Shown one piece after another: positions 44,388 to 52,920 of a stretch of DNA of 64,000 nucleotides (within the stretch, counting starts at the first letter, position 1; each line of letters starts with the position of its first letter). The position numbers and the translations under genes were made by a program. The notes beneath the pieces are model-generated. The model did no database searches, was not told the DNA's origin, and was given only the letters and a program-made list of their open reading frames with translations. The DNA lies in NCBI GenBank assembly GCA_002353295.1, contig DEJG01000022.1, positions 69,213 through 133,212 on the forward strand, read 5' to 3'. The DNA is from Prevotella sp. UBA2754. Lineage in GTDB: Bacteria > Bacteroidota > Bacteroidia > Bacteroidales > Bacteroidaceae.

Positions 44388-46562
44388 TTATGCATAACTA
44401 TGCATGCCGCCCAGGAAATAATTGACTCCGAAATAGGTCATGAGAATGGTTAGGAAGGCAAAGACCATAAAGAGGTGATAAGACTTGGCCTTTCGGAGGA
44501 ATGGCAATGACTGCTCGTGTACACCAATAGCGTAAATCATGAAGGTGATGAGCGCCCACGTTTCTTTCGGGTCCCAACTCCAGTAGGTGCCCCATGAGAT
44601 ATTGGCCCAGATGGCACCGATGAAGATGCCCAGTCCTAAGCAGGTGAGGGCAGGGAAGAGGAAGAGCTGGGAGAGCAGTTTCAGTTCTTCTGTCTGTCGG
44701 GGCATGACGAATGCCGTGATGCCACAGATGCATGTCAGGGAGAGTAGTGCAAACGACATCATGATGACGCTGACATGGATGGTCAGCAGGGGGGAATTGA
44801 GCACGGGCATGAGATGGCTGATCTGCGGGTCCATCTGCGAGATATGGCTCACCAGCAGGAAGAATCCTGAAAGCAGGAAACCGAAGGTGAGCATGATGGG
44901 GAACCAGCGACAGATAATCATGGAAATCAGCATGATGCTCCATGCGAGGAAGAGCATGGTCTCGTAGCCGTTCGCCATCGGAATATGTCCGGTGATAATC
45001 CAGCGGAGTGCCAGACAGTACGACAAAGCCAGGAATGCAGCCAGCAGGATGCAACGCTGGAAGAGATAGGTGGATTTCATCTTGTTGAGGATGAGCAAGA
45101 GGAAGGAGAGTATGCCCATCGTAAGGCACACCATGAACAGGATGGTTGCAAAAGCCACCTTGTTATAGATGCGCTCAGCCTTCACCTGCGTTTGGGTGGG
45201 CAATGACGCGGCACCAAACGTCTTCTGGTATTGCTGCATCTTGTCGAGGAAAGCATTGGCACGTTGATAGTTGCCAGCCTGCACCTCGCCATTGAGCAGG
45301 GTGAACACCTCGCGGATATATTTCTGATGCTCGGCGTCCATGGTAGCGGGGAGATTGTCGGTAGGGGCATACCACACCGTCTGTCCATGCTCCTGATAGG
45401 GTAGGAGTTTTAGGGGAGTTCCCTTGTGCAATTCCATGATGAGCATGATTTTCTCATCGACCTTGGCAGCCTGCTTGTGGAAACTTTCCTGTTGCTGACC
45501 TTGATAGTATTCCTGAATGTAGGGACCGAGGATATATCCGTTCTTGCCAAAGAAATACTGTTGGGAGGCATAGTCGGGAATGCGGAGGCGCGTCTTGAGT
45601 TCGGCACCCTTCACCTTGATGACGGGTTCGCGCGTCCAGTCATCATTGAAGAAGATAAAACCAGTGAGCACCTGTTCGGCGGTATAGTCGCCATAGGAAC
45701 GCTTGCCGTAAATCTTCTTGGTGAAGTCGATGGCGAACGTCTGGACAGGACAGACACGGTCGTTATAGACCATAAACAGCTGGCCGAACTTATGGGCTGT
45801 CTCTTGCGGGAGAACACGGGGGGCGGCGTGGAGAGTGGAGAATGGAGAGTTGAGAGTTGAGAAAACAGTAATGACGAGCATCAATCCTCGCTTCAGAAGC
45901 GGCGAGCGCAACAGCCGGCGATAGGTGCCTTTCGGGTCGAAGAGCATCCAGATGAGCGAGATGAACAGAAGCGCATAACCCAGATAGGTGACGGGAATGC
46001 CCCAGGGGTCGCTGTTCATTGCCAGAACGCTGCCCTGCATGTCTTCATCGAAACTGCTCTGGTAAAGACGGACGGAATGGAAGGAGGCGATGTTGTTCAT
46101 CGAAACCATCTCCTTCTTCTGCTCATGACCATCGTCCATGGTGATGGTTGACACATAATCGGCGGCAGCACTGGTGCCTTCATGATACTGAACCTCGAAA
46201 CGGTTGAGTGTTACCTTGAAGGGTAGCGGATGGATGCGCATGTCATCGGTCATATACTGGTCGGTTGACTGTCCTGTGCGGAGATATACGATACCTTTCT
46301 CTGCAGTGAGGTGGGTCAGGAGGGCTCCCAACAGGATGACGACAAACGACAGGTGAAGCATGACGGCAAACGCCTTGCGAACTTTTTGCCGGACAAAATA
46401 GCCAATGGCAGATGCCGTGAGAATAGCCCATAGCAGTGAGAACCACCAGGCTCCATAGAAGAAATCAGACACGTAAGAAGTACCTTGGTATTTCTCAACA
46501 ATCGTGGCGACAGCCATGACGGCTATCACCACGATATAGAATGCTATGACAATTTTCTTCAT
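44388..46562 (-). CDS. Fused cytochrome c biogenesis protein (ResB-CcsA)
   Basis: A 724-residue inner-membrane protein that carries haem across the membrane and attaches it to apocytochrome c. The N-terminal ResB part (about 1-480) has transmembrane helices and a large periplasmic loop; the C-terminal CcsA part (about 490-724) has the haem-handling WWD region WANISWGTYWSWDPKETWALITF and flanking His. Residues FSTLNSPFSTLHAAP near 240 come from a heptanucleotide repeat (45829-45864). The ATG at 46562 replaces a TTG at 46571. Placed after the di-haem protein gene, it may mature that protein. Confidence 0.9.
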   Translation of the reverse strand: MKKIVIAFYIVVIAVMAVATIVEKYQGTSYVSDFFYGAWWFSLLWAILTASAIGYFVRQKVRKAFAVMLHLSFVVILLGALLTHLTAEKGIVYLRTGQSTDQYMTDDMRIHPLPFKVTLNRFEVQYHEGTSAAADYVSTITMDDGHEQKKEMVSMNNIASFHSVRLYQSSFDEDMQGSVLAMNSDPWGIPVTYLGYALLFISLIWMLFDPKGTYRRLLRSPLLKRGLMLVITVFSTLNSPFSTLHAAPRVLPQETAHKFGQLFMVYNDRVCPVQTFAIDFTKKIYGKRSYGDYTAEQVLTGFIFFNDDWTREPVIKVKGAELKTRLRIPDYASQQYFFGKNGYILGPYIQEYYQGQQQESFHKQAAKVDEKIMLIMELHKGTPLKLLPYQEHGQTVWYAPTDNLPATMDAEHQKYIREVFTLLNGEVQAGNYQRANAFLDKMQQYQKTFGAASLPTQTQVKAERIYNKVAFATILFMVCLTMGILSFLLLILNKMKSTYLFQRCILLAAFLALSYCLALRWIITGHIPMANGYETMLFLAWSIMLISMIICRWFPIMLTFGFLLSGFFLLVSHISQMDPQISHLMPVLNSPLLTIHVSVIMMSFALLSLTCICGITAFVMPRQTEELKLLSQLFLFPALTCLGLGIFIGAIWANISWGTYWSWDPKETWALITFMIYAIGVHEQSLPFLRKAKSYHLFMVFAFLTILMTYFGVNYFLGGMHSYA
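45829..45864. repeat. Heptanucleotide repeat inside the ResB-CcsA gene
   Basis: Five 7-bp units (GTGGAGA twice, ATGGAGA, GTTGAGA twice) lie in the periplasmic-loop coding part. They are complementary to the AACTCTC/CACTCTC units at 35035 and 40993. Confidence 0.8.
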
Positions 46563-46568
46563 GCTGTG

Positions 46569-46600
46569 CAAAATTACACATTATTTGCCAAATAGGCAAG
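46569..46600 (-). promoter_or_regulatory. Probable promoter of the ResB-CcsA gene
   Basis: -7 TAATTTTG (46569-46576) on the minus strand with CTTG (46597-46600, 3 of 4 consensus) 20 nt upstream. The box ends 6 nt before the ATG, so the mRNA would have almost no leader. Confidence 0.45.
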
Positions 46601-46610
46601 AAATCGTGTA

Positions 46611-48392
46611 TTAAATTGATTCAATGAATTTGACAACAGCGTAGCGATCGGCTTTGGGGAGATTATAGAACTTCACAGCGCTATTGTAGCCGTCCGACTG
46701 CTTGGAATAGGCATGCCACATGATAGCCTCGATGACATTGCGTGCACGACAATCATGCAAACGATCGTCGGAACCAGTCAACTGGCGAGACAGACCGCGT
46801 CCCCATAGTGGGGTAGTGCGGCACCAGCCCGTGCGGATGTCGTTTTCCATGAACAGACGATGCTGGACCATATCTGTATAGGGCCAGATGGTCTGGTAGG
46901 GATACTTAGGAAGCATCTCGCTGGCATCCTTGCCGATGCTCTGGGCATATGCCTTGATGCTGGCATCGACCCACATATTGTCGGCACCCGTCTTCCAAGA
47001 AGGACGGTGGCACTGGGCACAACCCATCTCGGTGAACAGCGTCTTACCACGCTGTACGTCCTTGTCGTCCAGATTACGGGCAGCGGGAACAGCCAAACCA
47101 CGGTGCCATACCATGAACTGGTAGTACTGCTTGTCGGACATTTCTTCCTCGCCTCCATAATACTCGTCGTTGAGGAGGTATTTCTCGAAGGTTTCCTTGT
47201 ATTTTATCGACGGGGTGTTCAGCACTTCATAGACACGTGCCTTGATTCTCTCGTCAGTGCCGTCGGCATAGTAGGGGTGCAGGATGCTCAATGGCGAGGC
47301 ACCATGCTCCTTGATATAGGCGATAACCTCGGCATCCTCACTCTGAGCCTTAGCCCAAGGGGTGGTGGAGTAGAGCCAGTGGCGGTCGGAACGGGTCACG
47401 TTGGTGATGTTCCAGATAGCATTGGCACCGGCACCGTCCTGCAGCGAGCCACGCGTCATGGCGTAGGTGAACTTCTTGACAATACCCTTGCCACCGTTGT
47501 GGTCTTTGGTATCGTTATAGGGAGCACTGTAGTAAGCAGAGGCAGCAAAGTCATTGGCAGCCTTATCCCACATGGCAGGATTCAGGTCAACGTAAGGAGC
47601 CTCCTTGCGATACTGCTCGCGCATGTCGTCATCGCTGATGGCATCAATCAGACCGGTACCGTAGATACCGATGGTAGATTCCAGACGAACCTCATAATTT
47701 GTAGGTACAGGGTTGGTGTTGAAAGCCGTGGCAGGTATAGTCACCTCGGGATAGATGAGGGCGTACTTCTCACCGTCGGGGAATGCCATAGACAGTCCAC
47801 TCGGCATCTTGGTCACGTCTTTCCACTCAATCTTGATCTGATTCTCGTCGATAGGAGCCTTGAAGGGAGACATGGCCTGTGTCTGTGGCATACCAGTTAC
47901 CTCAGAGATATAAGGGGAGTTGCTGGTGGTGTAGCGCACGCCATCCTCGGTATAGGCTTCCTCTGGGTGATAGATAACCAACAGATAGCCATTGCCGATG
48001 GTGTTGGCACGGTATTCCGTCTGGCGCTCGCCATGACCGTAACTGGGGTGGCAGGCAATACAGCCGTTGCGCACCCAGGCAGGACCAAGACCCTTACGAG
48101 GTGCTACATCGAAGGTGTAAAGATGTTCGAAGAAGTCTTCACCCGTGTTGAAGTCTTCTTCCATAGCTGCTGCAGCCGGTGTGATGGCAGAATAGCTGGC
48201 TTTTTCGGTCGTTCCCAACTGTCCGCCAGGATACCATTCCTCGGCAGTAAACACATCATTAGCCTTACCGAAGGCACTCTCTTCGGGAGTCAGTTCTCCG
48301 ATACCGCCTGTGGTGGCATCATCGGAACAAGCGGTTAATGACAGGACTGCCATTCCGAGCATCACTTTTGATAGGTTTTTCAATTTAATCAT
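46611..48392 (-). CDS. Di-haem oxidoreductase/putative peroxidase (DUF1111-type) lipoprotein
   Basis: A 593-residue periplasmic or surface lipoprotein with lipobox (LSLTAC, Cys22). It has two c-type haem sites: CIACH (Cys111, Cys114, His115) and CAQCH (Cys458, Cys461, His462). The layout matches the di-haem oxidoreductase family often found with imelysin. The electron donor is unknown. It is the last gene of the porin-imelysin operon and needs the cytochrome c maturation system whose gene follows. Confidence 0.87.
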   Translation of the reverse strand: MIKLKNLSKVMLGMAVLSLTACSDDATTGGIGELTPEESAFGKANDVFTAEEWYPGGQLGTTEKASYSAITPAAAAMEEDFNTGEDFFEHLYTFDVAPRKGLGPAWVRNGCIACHPSYGHGERQTEYRANTIGNGYLLVIYHPEEAYTEDGVRYTTSNSPYISEVTGMPQTQAMSPFKAPIDENQIKIEWKDVTKMPSGLSMAFPDGEKYALIYPEVTIPATAFNTNPVPTNYEVRLESTIGIYGTGLIDAISDDDMREQYRKEAPYVDLNPAMWDKAANDFAASAYYSAPYNDTKDHNGGKGIVKKFTYAMTRGSLQDGAGANAIWNITNVTRSDRHWLYSTTPWAKAQSEDAEVIAYIKEHGASPLSILHPYYADGTDERIKARVYEVLNTPSIKYKETFEKYLLNDEYYGGEEEMSDKQYYQFMVWHRGLAVPAARNLDDKDVQRGKTLFTEMGCAQCHRPSWKTGADNMWVDASIKAYAQSIGKDASEMLPKYPYQTIWPYTDMVQHRLFMENDIRTGWCRTTPLWGRGLSRQLTGSDDRLHDCRARNVIEAIMWHAYSKQSDGYNSAVKFYNLPKADRYAVVKFIESI

Positions 48393-48428
48393 ATTACTTA
48401 TTTTATAGGTTATTTGTTTTAACGGTTG

Positions 48429-48460
48429 AAGCGTCTCACCTTTTTTAGGGTGAGGCGCTT
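48429..48460 (-). terminator. Intercistronic hairpin between imelysin and di-haem genes
   Basis: A 12-bp stem with one G-U pair (48429-48440 with 48449-48460). There is no T-run after it on the minus strand, so it may be a partial terminator or an mRNA-stabilizing hairpin that lowers expression of the second gene. Confidence 0.5.
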
Positions 48461-48487
48461 AGCATTTGACAGTCTATGTCTGTTTAT

Positions 48488-49762
48488 TTAATCCCAATCA
48501 TTATCGTCAACAAATTCAATACCCCAGATGGTGCTGCAGTATTTCACGAATGGAGCAGGCATATTGCCAATAGCTGTAATGGCACTGTTGAAGGCACCTG
48601 TAACACTCGAATTCACCGAAGCCTGGTTAACGCTTGCAAAGAAACCGTTGAAACTAACTGAAGCAGCATTGCCATCGGTGGAACCATACCAGACGTTGCG
48701 GATAGAACGGATGTTGTCCTGGAAGTCTGAGATAGAGTTGTAGCTGTAAGGAGACTCTACGTAAGACACATCACCAAAAGAGAAAGGATTGGCAATCTTG
48801 GCAGTACCTACCTCGTTGGCAATACCTACACAACTACCCTCATCGTCGGAAAGTACCTGAGCAATAGCTGCCTTCAGTGTCTTGAAGGTGCTCTTGCTGT
48901 CATTACCGGCACCAATGAGGTTCTCGCCGTAGCTCAGTCCATTCTCAGTGGTGTAGTCAAGCTTAGCAGCCTTCACAACGGCTACACGGTCCGCATTGGC
49001 TGTTGTCTCACCCTCCCATGCTACCTGCAACTGGAAACAACGCTGTTTCAGCAAGGTGCAAATGGTCTGAGCATATTTCAACTCCTGTGCACCAGATATC
49101 TTCTCGAAGTTCTTGTAGGTGTCATAAGTCTGCAGTTCTGCAACTTTACGTGGCTGACCATTGCGGAAGAGGATGAACTCCAAAGCGTGGAAACCAAGAA
49201 TGGTTGCATCGTTGAGCATTTCATCATTCATGCCATTGTTGAAGTAGCTCAGCAGGAGTGAACGGTTCAATGGCCATGAGTCGATGGTGGGGTCGATATC
49301 GAAGTCGGAAGCAGCACCCATCAGGAAAGCCTCGGAACGCTCCCAATGTAAGCGGGCTGCCTTAAAATCTTCGCATGCCTTATTGATTTGAGCCTGGGTA
49401 ATCGTGCTGGTTGTCAGTCCGTTGAGTGTTTCCTCCAGATCTTCTACATTATCAGCCAAATCGGTATAAGTCGGAATGATGACGTTCTTCACCAGACCGC
49501 TAAGAACCTGATAGAGGTATGCCTCTTGTTCTGCCGACAGACTGGACTGGGCAATCACCTTGTTGGCATTTTCAAACTCGTTTACGACATTACCACACGC
49601 ATCGATGGCAGCATTTCCATAGCTCTTGTCTTTATACTTGGCATCATCAACGATGGTTGAGCCAGGGTCGGGTGTTGGTGTAGTATTGTTGTCATCACCA
49701 CAAGCGGTGAAAGTCATTGCGCCCATCAGGGCTGCGAAAGAGAAAATTAAATACTTTTTCAT
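48488..49762 (-). CDS. Imelysin-family (peptidase M75) lipoprotein
   Basis: A 424-residue lipoprotein (MTFTAC, Cys21). It has the imelysin motif G-x-H-x-x-E in ILGFHALEFILFRNGQ and the conserved AQTICTLLKQRCFQLQVAWEG helix. Despite the family name, members are thought to act in iron uptake rather than proteolysis. It starts 19 nt after the porin gene. With the di-haem protein it forms a set repeatedly found in Bacteroidota. Confidence 0.88.
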   Translation of the reverse strand: MKKYLIFSFAALMGAMTFTACGDDNNTTPTPDPGSTIVDDAKYKDKSYGNAAIDACGNVVNEFENANKVIAQSSLSAEQEAYLYQVLSGLVKNVIIPTYTDLADNVEDLEETLNGLTTSTITQAQINKACEDFKAARLHWERSEAFLMGAASDFDIDPTIDSWPLNRSLLLSYFNNGMNDEMLNDATILGFHALEFILFRNGQPRKVAELQTYDTYKNFEKISGAQELKYAQTICTLLKQRCFQLQVAWEGETTANADRVAVVKAAKLDYTTENGLSYGENLIGAGNDSKSTFKTLKAAIAQVLSDDEGSCVGIANEVGTAKIANPFSFGDVSYVESPYSYNSISDFQDNIRSIRNVWYGSTDGNAASVSFNGFFASVNQASVNSSVTGAFNSAITAIGNMPAPFVKYCSTIWGIEFVDDNDWD

Positions 49763-49781
49763 GTCTTTTTAATGATTTATG

Positions 49782-51191
49782 TTACATTGTCTTTTGTTTC
49801 AATTCGTCTAACTGTTGCTGAAGCTGGTTGATGCGTTCGTTCAACTTCTGCACATCGTATTGTTCCTGCTTAGCCAGTGTTTTGTGACCGAAATCAAAGA
49901 AGCCTTCAAAGGCTGCTCCGATGTTCAGGGAGGGCTCGTTGTTATAGAGCGATTTCAAGAAGCGCTTAGAGTATTCTGCCTTGATAACTACCTGCTTGAT
50001 AGGGTGATAGTTAAGACCAAGAGCCATGCGCTTTACCTCGGTATATTCATAGTCTGTGCCCTTCGTCTTGCTGGCGTATGGATTATACTGCTCGTAGCGA
50101 CCGAAGATATACATCTTCTGATGGTGATTGCGCATGTAATGAATCTGTGAGAAGATGTCGTAACCGGCTTCAATACCAATGGCGTAGGCATTCTTGCTGA
50201 CAAAGGCAGAATGTTTGTATGGCGACTTGGAATTCAGGCGGTTATAGACGTACTTCAACTGTTCGGCATCACCGAGATAACCGTATGTTCCCTGTCCGCG
50301 GACAATCCAATTGTGGGCATTATAGGTGAAGTCGATAGAACCGATGGCAACGACTCCCTTGTATTCGGCATCCACACCATTGGCATTGCGAGGATAGCTG
50401 TTGCCAATGCTATGACCATAGTAACCGCTGATACCGATGCGCAGACCTGGTACGGTGTAGTTGTCTAAACGAAGAGCTAAGCCGTATTTATTGGCAATAT
50501 CAAACTCCAATGGTGATTTATGTCCTTTATGAATCCATCCTGTGTTGGTGAAATGGTCGGCATTCAGACCAGCCAGGAACTGTGCCTCGTAGCGGAAATC
50601 TTTGTAACGTCCCCAGAAAGAAACACCCGTCTGATGCCATGTAGAAGGCAGAATGGTGTTCTCGCCCTCAGGACGATAAACCGTGAAGAAATTCAAGGGC
50701 TCATGGTGGGCATTATTCAAGCCGACGGGTACTACGATGTGACCGATACGGATGTTTGCCCATTTGTCAAAAGACTTCTGAATCCAGAACTGCTCCAGTT
50801 CCACTTCACCGCCTTTCTCGGTTTCCTGTTCCCATTCGCCACCTTCTTCGTCTTCCTTCTCGTAGGCAATACCGTTGCCGCCATGTTCGAACTCAATCTC
50901 TGTGCCGAAGCTCCAGCCCTTGCCGAAATCATAGCCGATGGAAATGGCTACGTGAGGGATGTCGAAACGTCCGTGACTGGGATCGTCCTTATGTGCTTCG
51001 GGCTGACTGTAACGGCTGACGTGGTCGCTATAGAAATTGCGGGAAAAACCGATTTCGCCGTATGCACCGAATGACAAACGGTCGAAGAATGTCTTCTTAG
51101 GAAGGCTATCCTTTTTTTGTACTTCTAAATCCTGAGCACTGCTGAGTATGCAACTGGTAAGCAATGCTAATGTAAAAATTATCTTTCTCAT
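49782..51191 (-). CDS. Outer-membrane beta-barrel porin with C-terminal coiled coil
   Basis: A 469-residue protein with signal peptide (MRKIIFTLALLTSCILSSAQ). The barrel-like repeats of alternating aromatic strands (GAYGEIGFSRNFYSDHVSRY, SFGTEIEFEHGGNG) and the late segment LGLNYHPIKQVVIKAEYSKRF resemble OprO/OprP-type porins. The last 25 residues form a coiled coil (LNERINQLQQQLDELKQKTM). The ATG at 51191 is chosen; the longer frame starts with TTG inside the -7 box. Iron or anion transport is inferred only from its neighbours. Confidence 0.82.
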   Translation of the reverse strand: MRKIIFTLALLTSCILSSAQDLEVQKKDSLPKKTFFDRLSFGAYGEIGFSRNFYSDHVSRYSQPEAHKDDPSHGRFDIPHVAISIGYDFGKGWSFGTEIEFEHGGNGIAYEKEDEEGGEWEQETEKGGEVELEQFWIQKSFDKWANIRIGHIVVPVGLNNAHHEPLNFFTVYRPEGENTILPSTWHQTGVSFWGRYKDFRYEAQFLAGLNADHFTNTGWIHKGHKSPLEFDIANKYGLALRLDNYTVPGLRIGISGYYGHSIGNSYPRNANGVDAEYKGVVAIGSIDFTYNAHNWIVRGQGTYGYLGDAEQLKYVYNRLNSKSPYKHSAFVSKNAYAIGIEAGYDIFSQIHYMRNHHQKMYIFGRYEQYNPYASKTKGTDYEYTEVKRMALGLNYHPIKQVVIKAEYSKRFLKSLYNNEPSLNIGAAFEGFFDFGHKTLAKQEQYDVQKLNERINQLQQQLDELKQKTM

Positions 51192-51215
51192 TACTATACT
51201 ATTTTTTTTACGCTG

Positions 51216-51247
51216 CAAAGGTAGAATGTTTCAGTAATTCCTACAAT
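51216..51247 (-). promoter_or_regulatory. Promoter of the porin-imelysin-di-haem operon
   Basis: The minus strand has ATTG (51244-51247, 3 of 4 consensus), a 20-nt spacer and -7 TACCTTTG (51216-51223), 24 nt before the ATG. It faces the promoter of the hemerythrin regulator. Confidence 0.6.
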
Positions 51248-51276
51248 ACCTAAAAATGATGAAATTGCGATTTCCT

Positions 51277-51308
51277 ATTGTATAATTCCGTCAAAAGCAG
51301 TAATTTTG
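51277..51308 (+). promoter_or_regulatory. Promoter of the hemerythrin-LuxR regulator gene
   Basis: ATTG (51277-51280), 20-nt spacer, TAATTTTG (51301-51308), 32 nt before the ATG. The two divergent promoters share one short intergenic region. Confidence 0.6.
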
Positions 51309-51340
51309 CATCGTCATAATATATATAATTAAGGTGTAGT

Positions 51341-52300
51341 ATGAAGAATTTAAAGATGTATGAGCCCAGTGATAAGATGATATCGCTTATCAAGGATGAC
51401 TACAATCTGTTGCAGGCATTGGGTAGTTTTGGCATCAATCTGGGTTTTGGCGATAAAACGGTAGCAGAAACCTGTCAAATGAACAATGTGGATACTTACA
51501 CATTTCTTGCAGTAGTGAATTTCATCATCAACGGTTCTGCAAAATATGAAGATGATGAGTTGATAGATGTTCGGACATTGCTTCACTATCTGGATGCCAG
51601 TCATACTTATTTCTTGGATTACCAGTTGCCGTCTATACGTCGCCAACTGGCAGAGACTTTTGATGAGAAAGATTCTTTGGGACATCTGATTATGAAATTC
51701 TATGATGGTTATGCACGTGAGATACAACGTCACATGAGATATGAAGAGAAGACGTTGTTTCCTTATGTTGAGGCTTTGCTGGAAGGGCGTCCGGTGAATG
51801 ACTATAATGTGGAGACGTTCTCCAAACATCATGAATCAACAGATAAGGCTTTACGTGAATTAAAACTGATGATTATCAAATACTTGCCTTCAGATACACA
51901 TAGCAATAATAAGTTGACAGCCACCCTTTATGATATCTATAATAATGAGGAATGGTTGAAACTGCATGCTGAAGTAGAAGACAGGATTTTTGTACCTGCC
52001 GTTCGGAGACTGGAAACTACCCAGAGGCAGAATGATGTGACAAAGAATATTTCAACGATGGTGTTCAAAGGAGGGACAGACAACAGTGATACTTTGTCGG
52101 ATAGGGAAAAGGATGTTATAGTTTCCTTGGTACAGGGAATGTCCAATAAGGAAATTGCCGACCATCTGTGTATTTCTACGAATACCGTTATCACTCATCG
52201 TAGAAATATAGCGCGTAAACTACAAATCCATTCACCGGCAGGACTGACTATCTATGCTATCGTGAATGGCTTGGTCGATATTTCATCAGTGAAATTGTAA
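51341..52300 (+). CDS. Hemerythrin/RIC-like sensor domain fused to a LuxR-type HTH
   Basis: A 319-residue cytosolic protein. Residues about 10-60 resemble the DUF542 start of RIC/YtfE/ScdA proteins but lack its Cys-Cys pair (GINLGFGD where GIDFCCGG is usual; Cys45 remains). Residues about 80-225 are hemerythrin-like, with candidate iron ligands His88, His131, Glu135, His163/164, His209 and Glu213. Residues about 250-312 are a LuxR/GerE HTH (LSDREKDVI...NKEIADHLCISTNTVITHRRNI). I infer a di-iron sensor of oxygen, NO or iron acting as a transcription factor. It is divergent from the iron-type operon and convergent with another LuxR gene, 4 nt apart. Confidence 0.85.
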   Translation: MKNLKMYEPSDKMISLIKDDYNLLQALGSFGINLGFGDKTVAETCQMNNVDTYTFLAVVNFIINGSAKYEDDELIDVRTLLHYLDASHTYFLDYQLPSIRRQLAETFDEKDSLGHLIMKFYDGYAREIQRHMRYEEKTLFPYVEALLEGRPVNDYNVETFSKHHESTDKALRELKLMIIKYLPSDTHSNNKLTATLYDIYNNEEWLKLHAEVEDRIFVPAVRRLETTQRQNDVTKNISTMVFKGGTDNSDTLSDREKDVIVSLVQGMSNKEIADHLCISTNTVITHRRNIARKLQIHSPAGLTIYAIVNGLVDISSVKL

Positions 52301-52304
52301 GCGG

Positions 52305-52916
52305 TTAGATGTTATTGATATCAACGTATCCGTGCATCACTGCATAAATGGTGAGGGCGGATACGCTCTTCATCCCTAGTTTTTCCATGATATTCTTACG
52401 ATGGGTGATAACGGTAGATAGTCCGATGTTCAACTTATCAGCAATCTCTTTGTTAATATGGCCTTGAACTATCAGTGACAATACTTCGATTTCTCGGTCA
52501 GAAAGAATTTTCTGTTGTAGGACTTTAGGCATAGGAGGGAGATTCTTACCGCCTCCATGTGCATGCTGTTCCAACATCAATAACTGTCGGATTAATTGTT
52601 GCTCGGGTTGGTTGATGCAGAGACTATGAAACTCTTTCGGTTGAGTCGCTTCTTCTAGTTGAAGTGTGAGCACAATTGTTTTTCTGCGTCTCTCCTGAAA
52701 GAATTGTCGCTCTTGCAACACAATATCCATCGACACGAAATAGTGAACATATGAATCGTCATTATTGGCTTCCAATTCCGAAAATGAGCCAAAAGTATCC
52801 ACCGTCATGATAGGCATGACGTTCTGAAGAATTTGCTTCAAACCTAAAGACGCTAAAGTGTTAGGGTCAATAATAGCGATCTTCGGTCGTCCCTGTGGCA
52901 TCATCGGATGTTGCAT
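52305..52916 (-). CDS. LuxR-type regulator with atypical receiver-like domain
   Basis: A 203-residue protein. The N-terminal part (about 10-100) resembles a receiver domain (KIAIIDPNTLASLGLKQIL, later KTIVLTLQL) but has only one of the paired acidic residues, and the phosphoacceptor Asp is uncertain. The C-terminal HTH (LSDREIEVLSLIVQGHINKEIADKLNIGLSTVITHRKNIMEKLGMKSVSALTIYAVMHGYVDI) is closely similar to that of the neighbouring hemerythrin regulator. The ATG at 52916 lies 4 nt after the alarmone synthetase stop; the longer frame begins with TTG. Last gene of a six-gene operon. Confidence 0.82.
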   Translation of the reverse strand: MQHPMMPQGRPKIAIIDPNTLASLGLKQILQNVMPIMTVDTFGSFSELEANNDDSYVHYFVSMDIVLQERQFFQERRRKTIVLTLQLEEATQPKEFHSLCINQPEQQLIRQLLMLEQHAHGGGKNLPPMPKVLQQKILSDREIEVLSLIVQGHINKEIADKLNIGLSTVITHRKNIMEKLGMKSVSALTIYAVMHGYVDINNI

Positions 52917-52920
52917 ATTG

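Noticed and set aside
46585..46599. Small hairpin TTGCC/GGCAA as a terminator of the di-haem gene
   Set aside because: Only a 5-bp stem with no T-run; it overlaps the promoter region of the next gene and could be chance.
46860..48338. A 492-residue open frame on the plus strand
   Set aside because: It is entirely antisense to the di-haem protein gene, shows no recognisable domain, and has unusual composition. It is a shadow frame.
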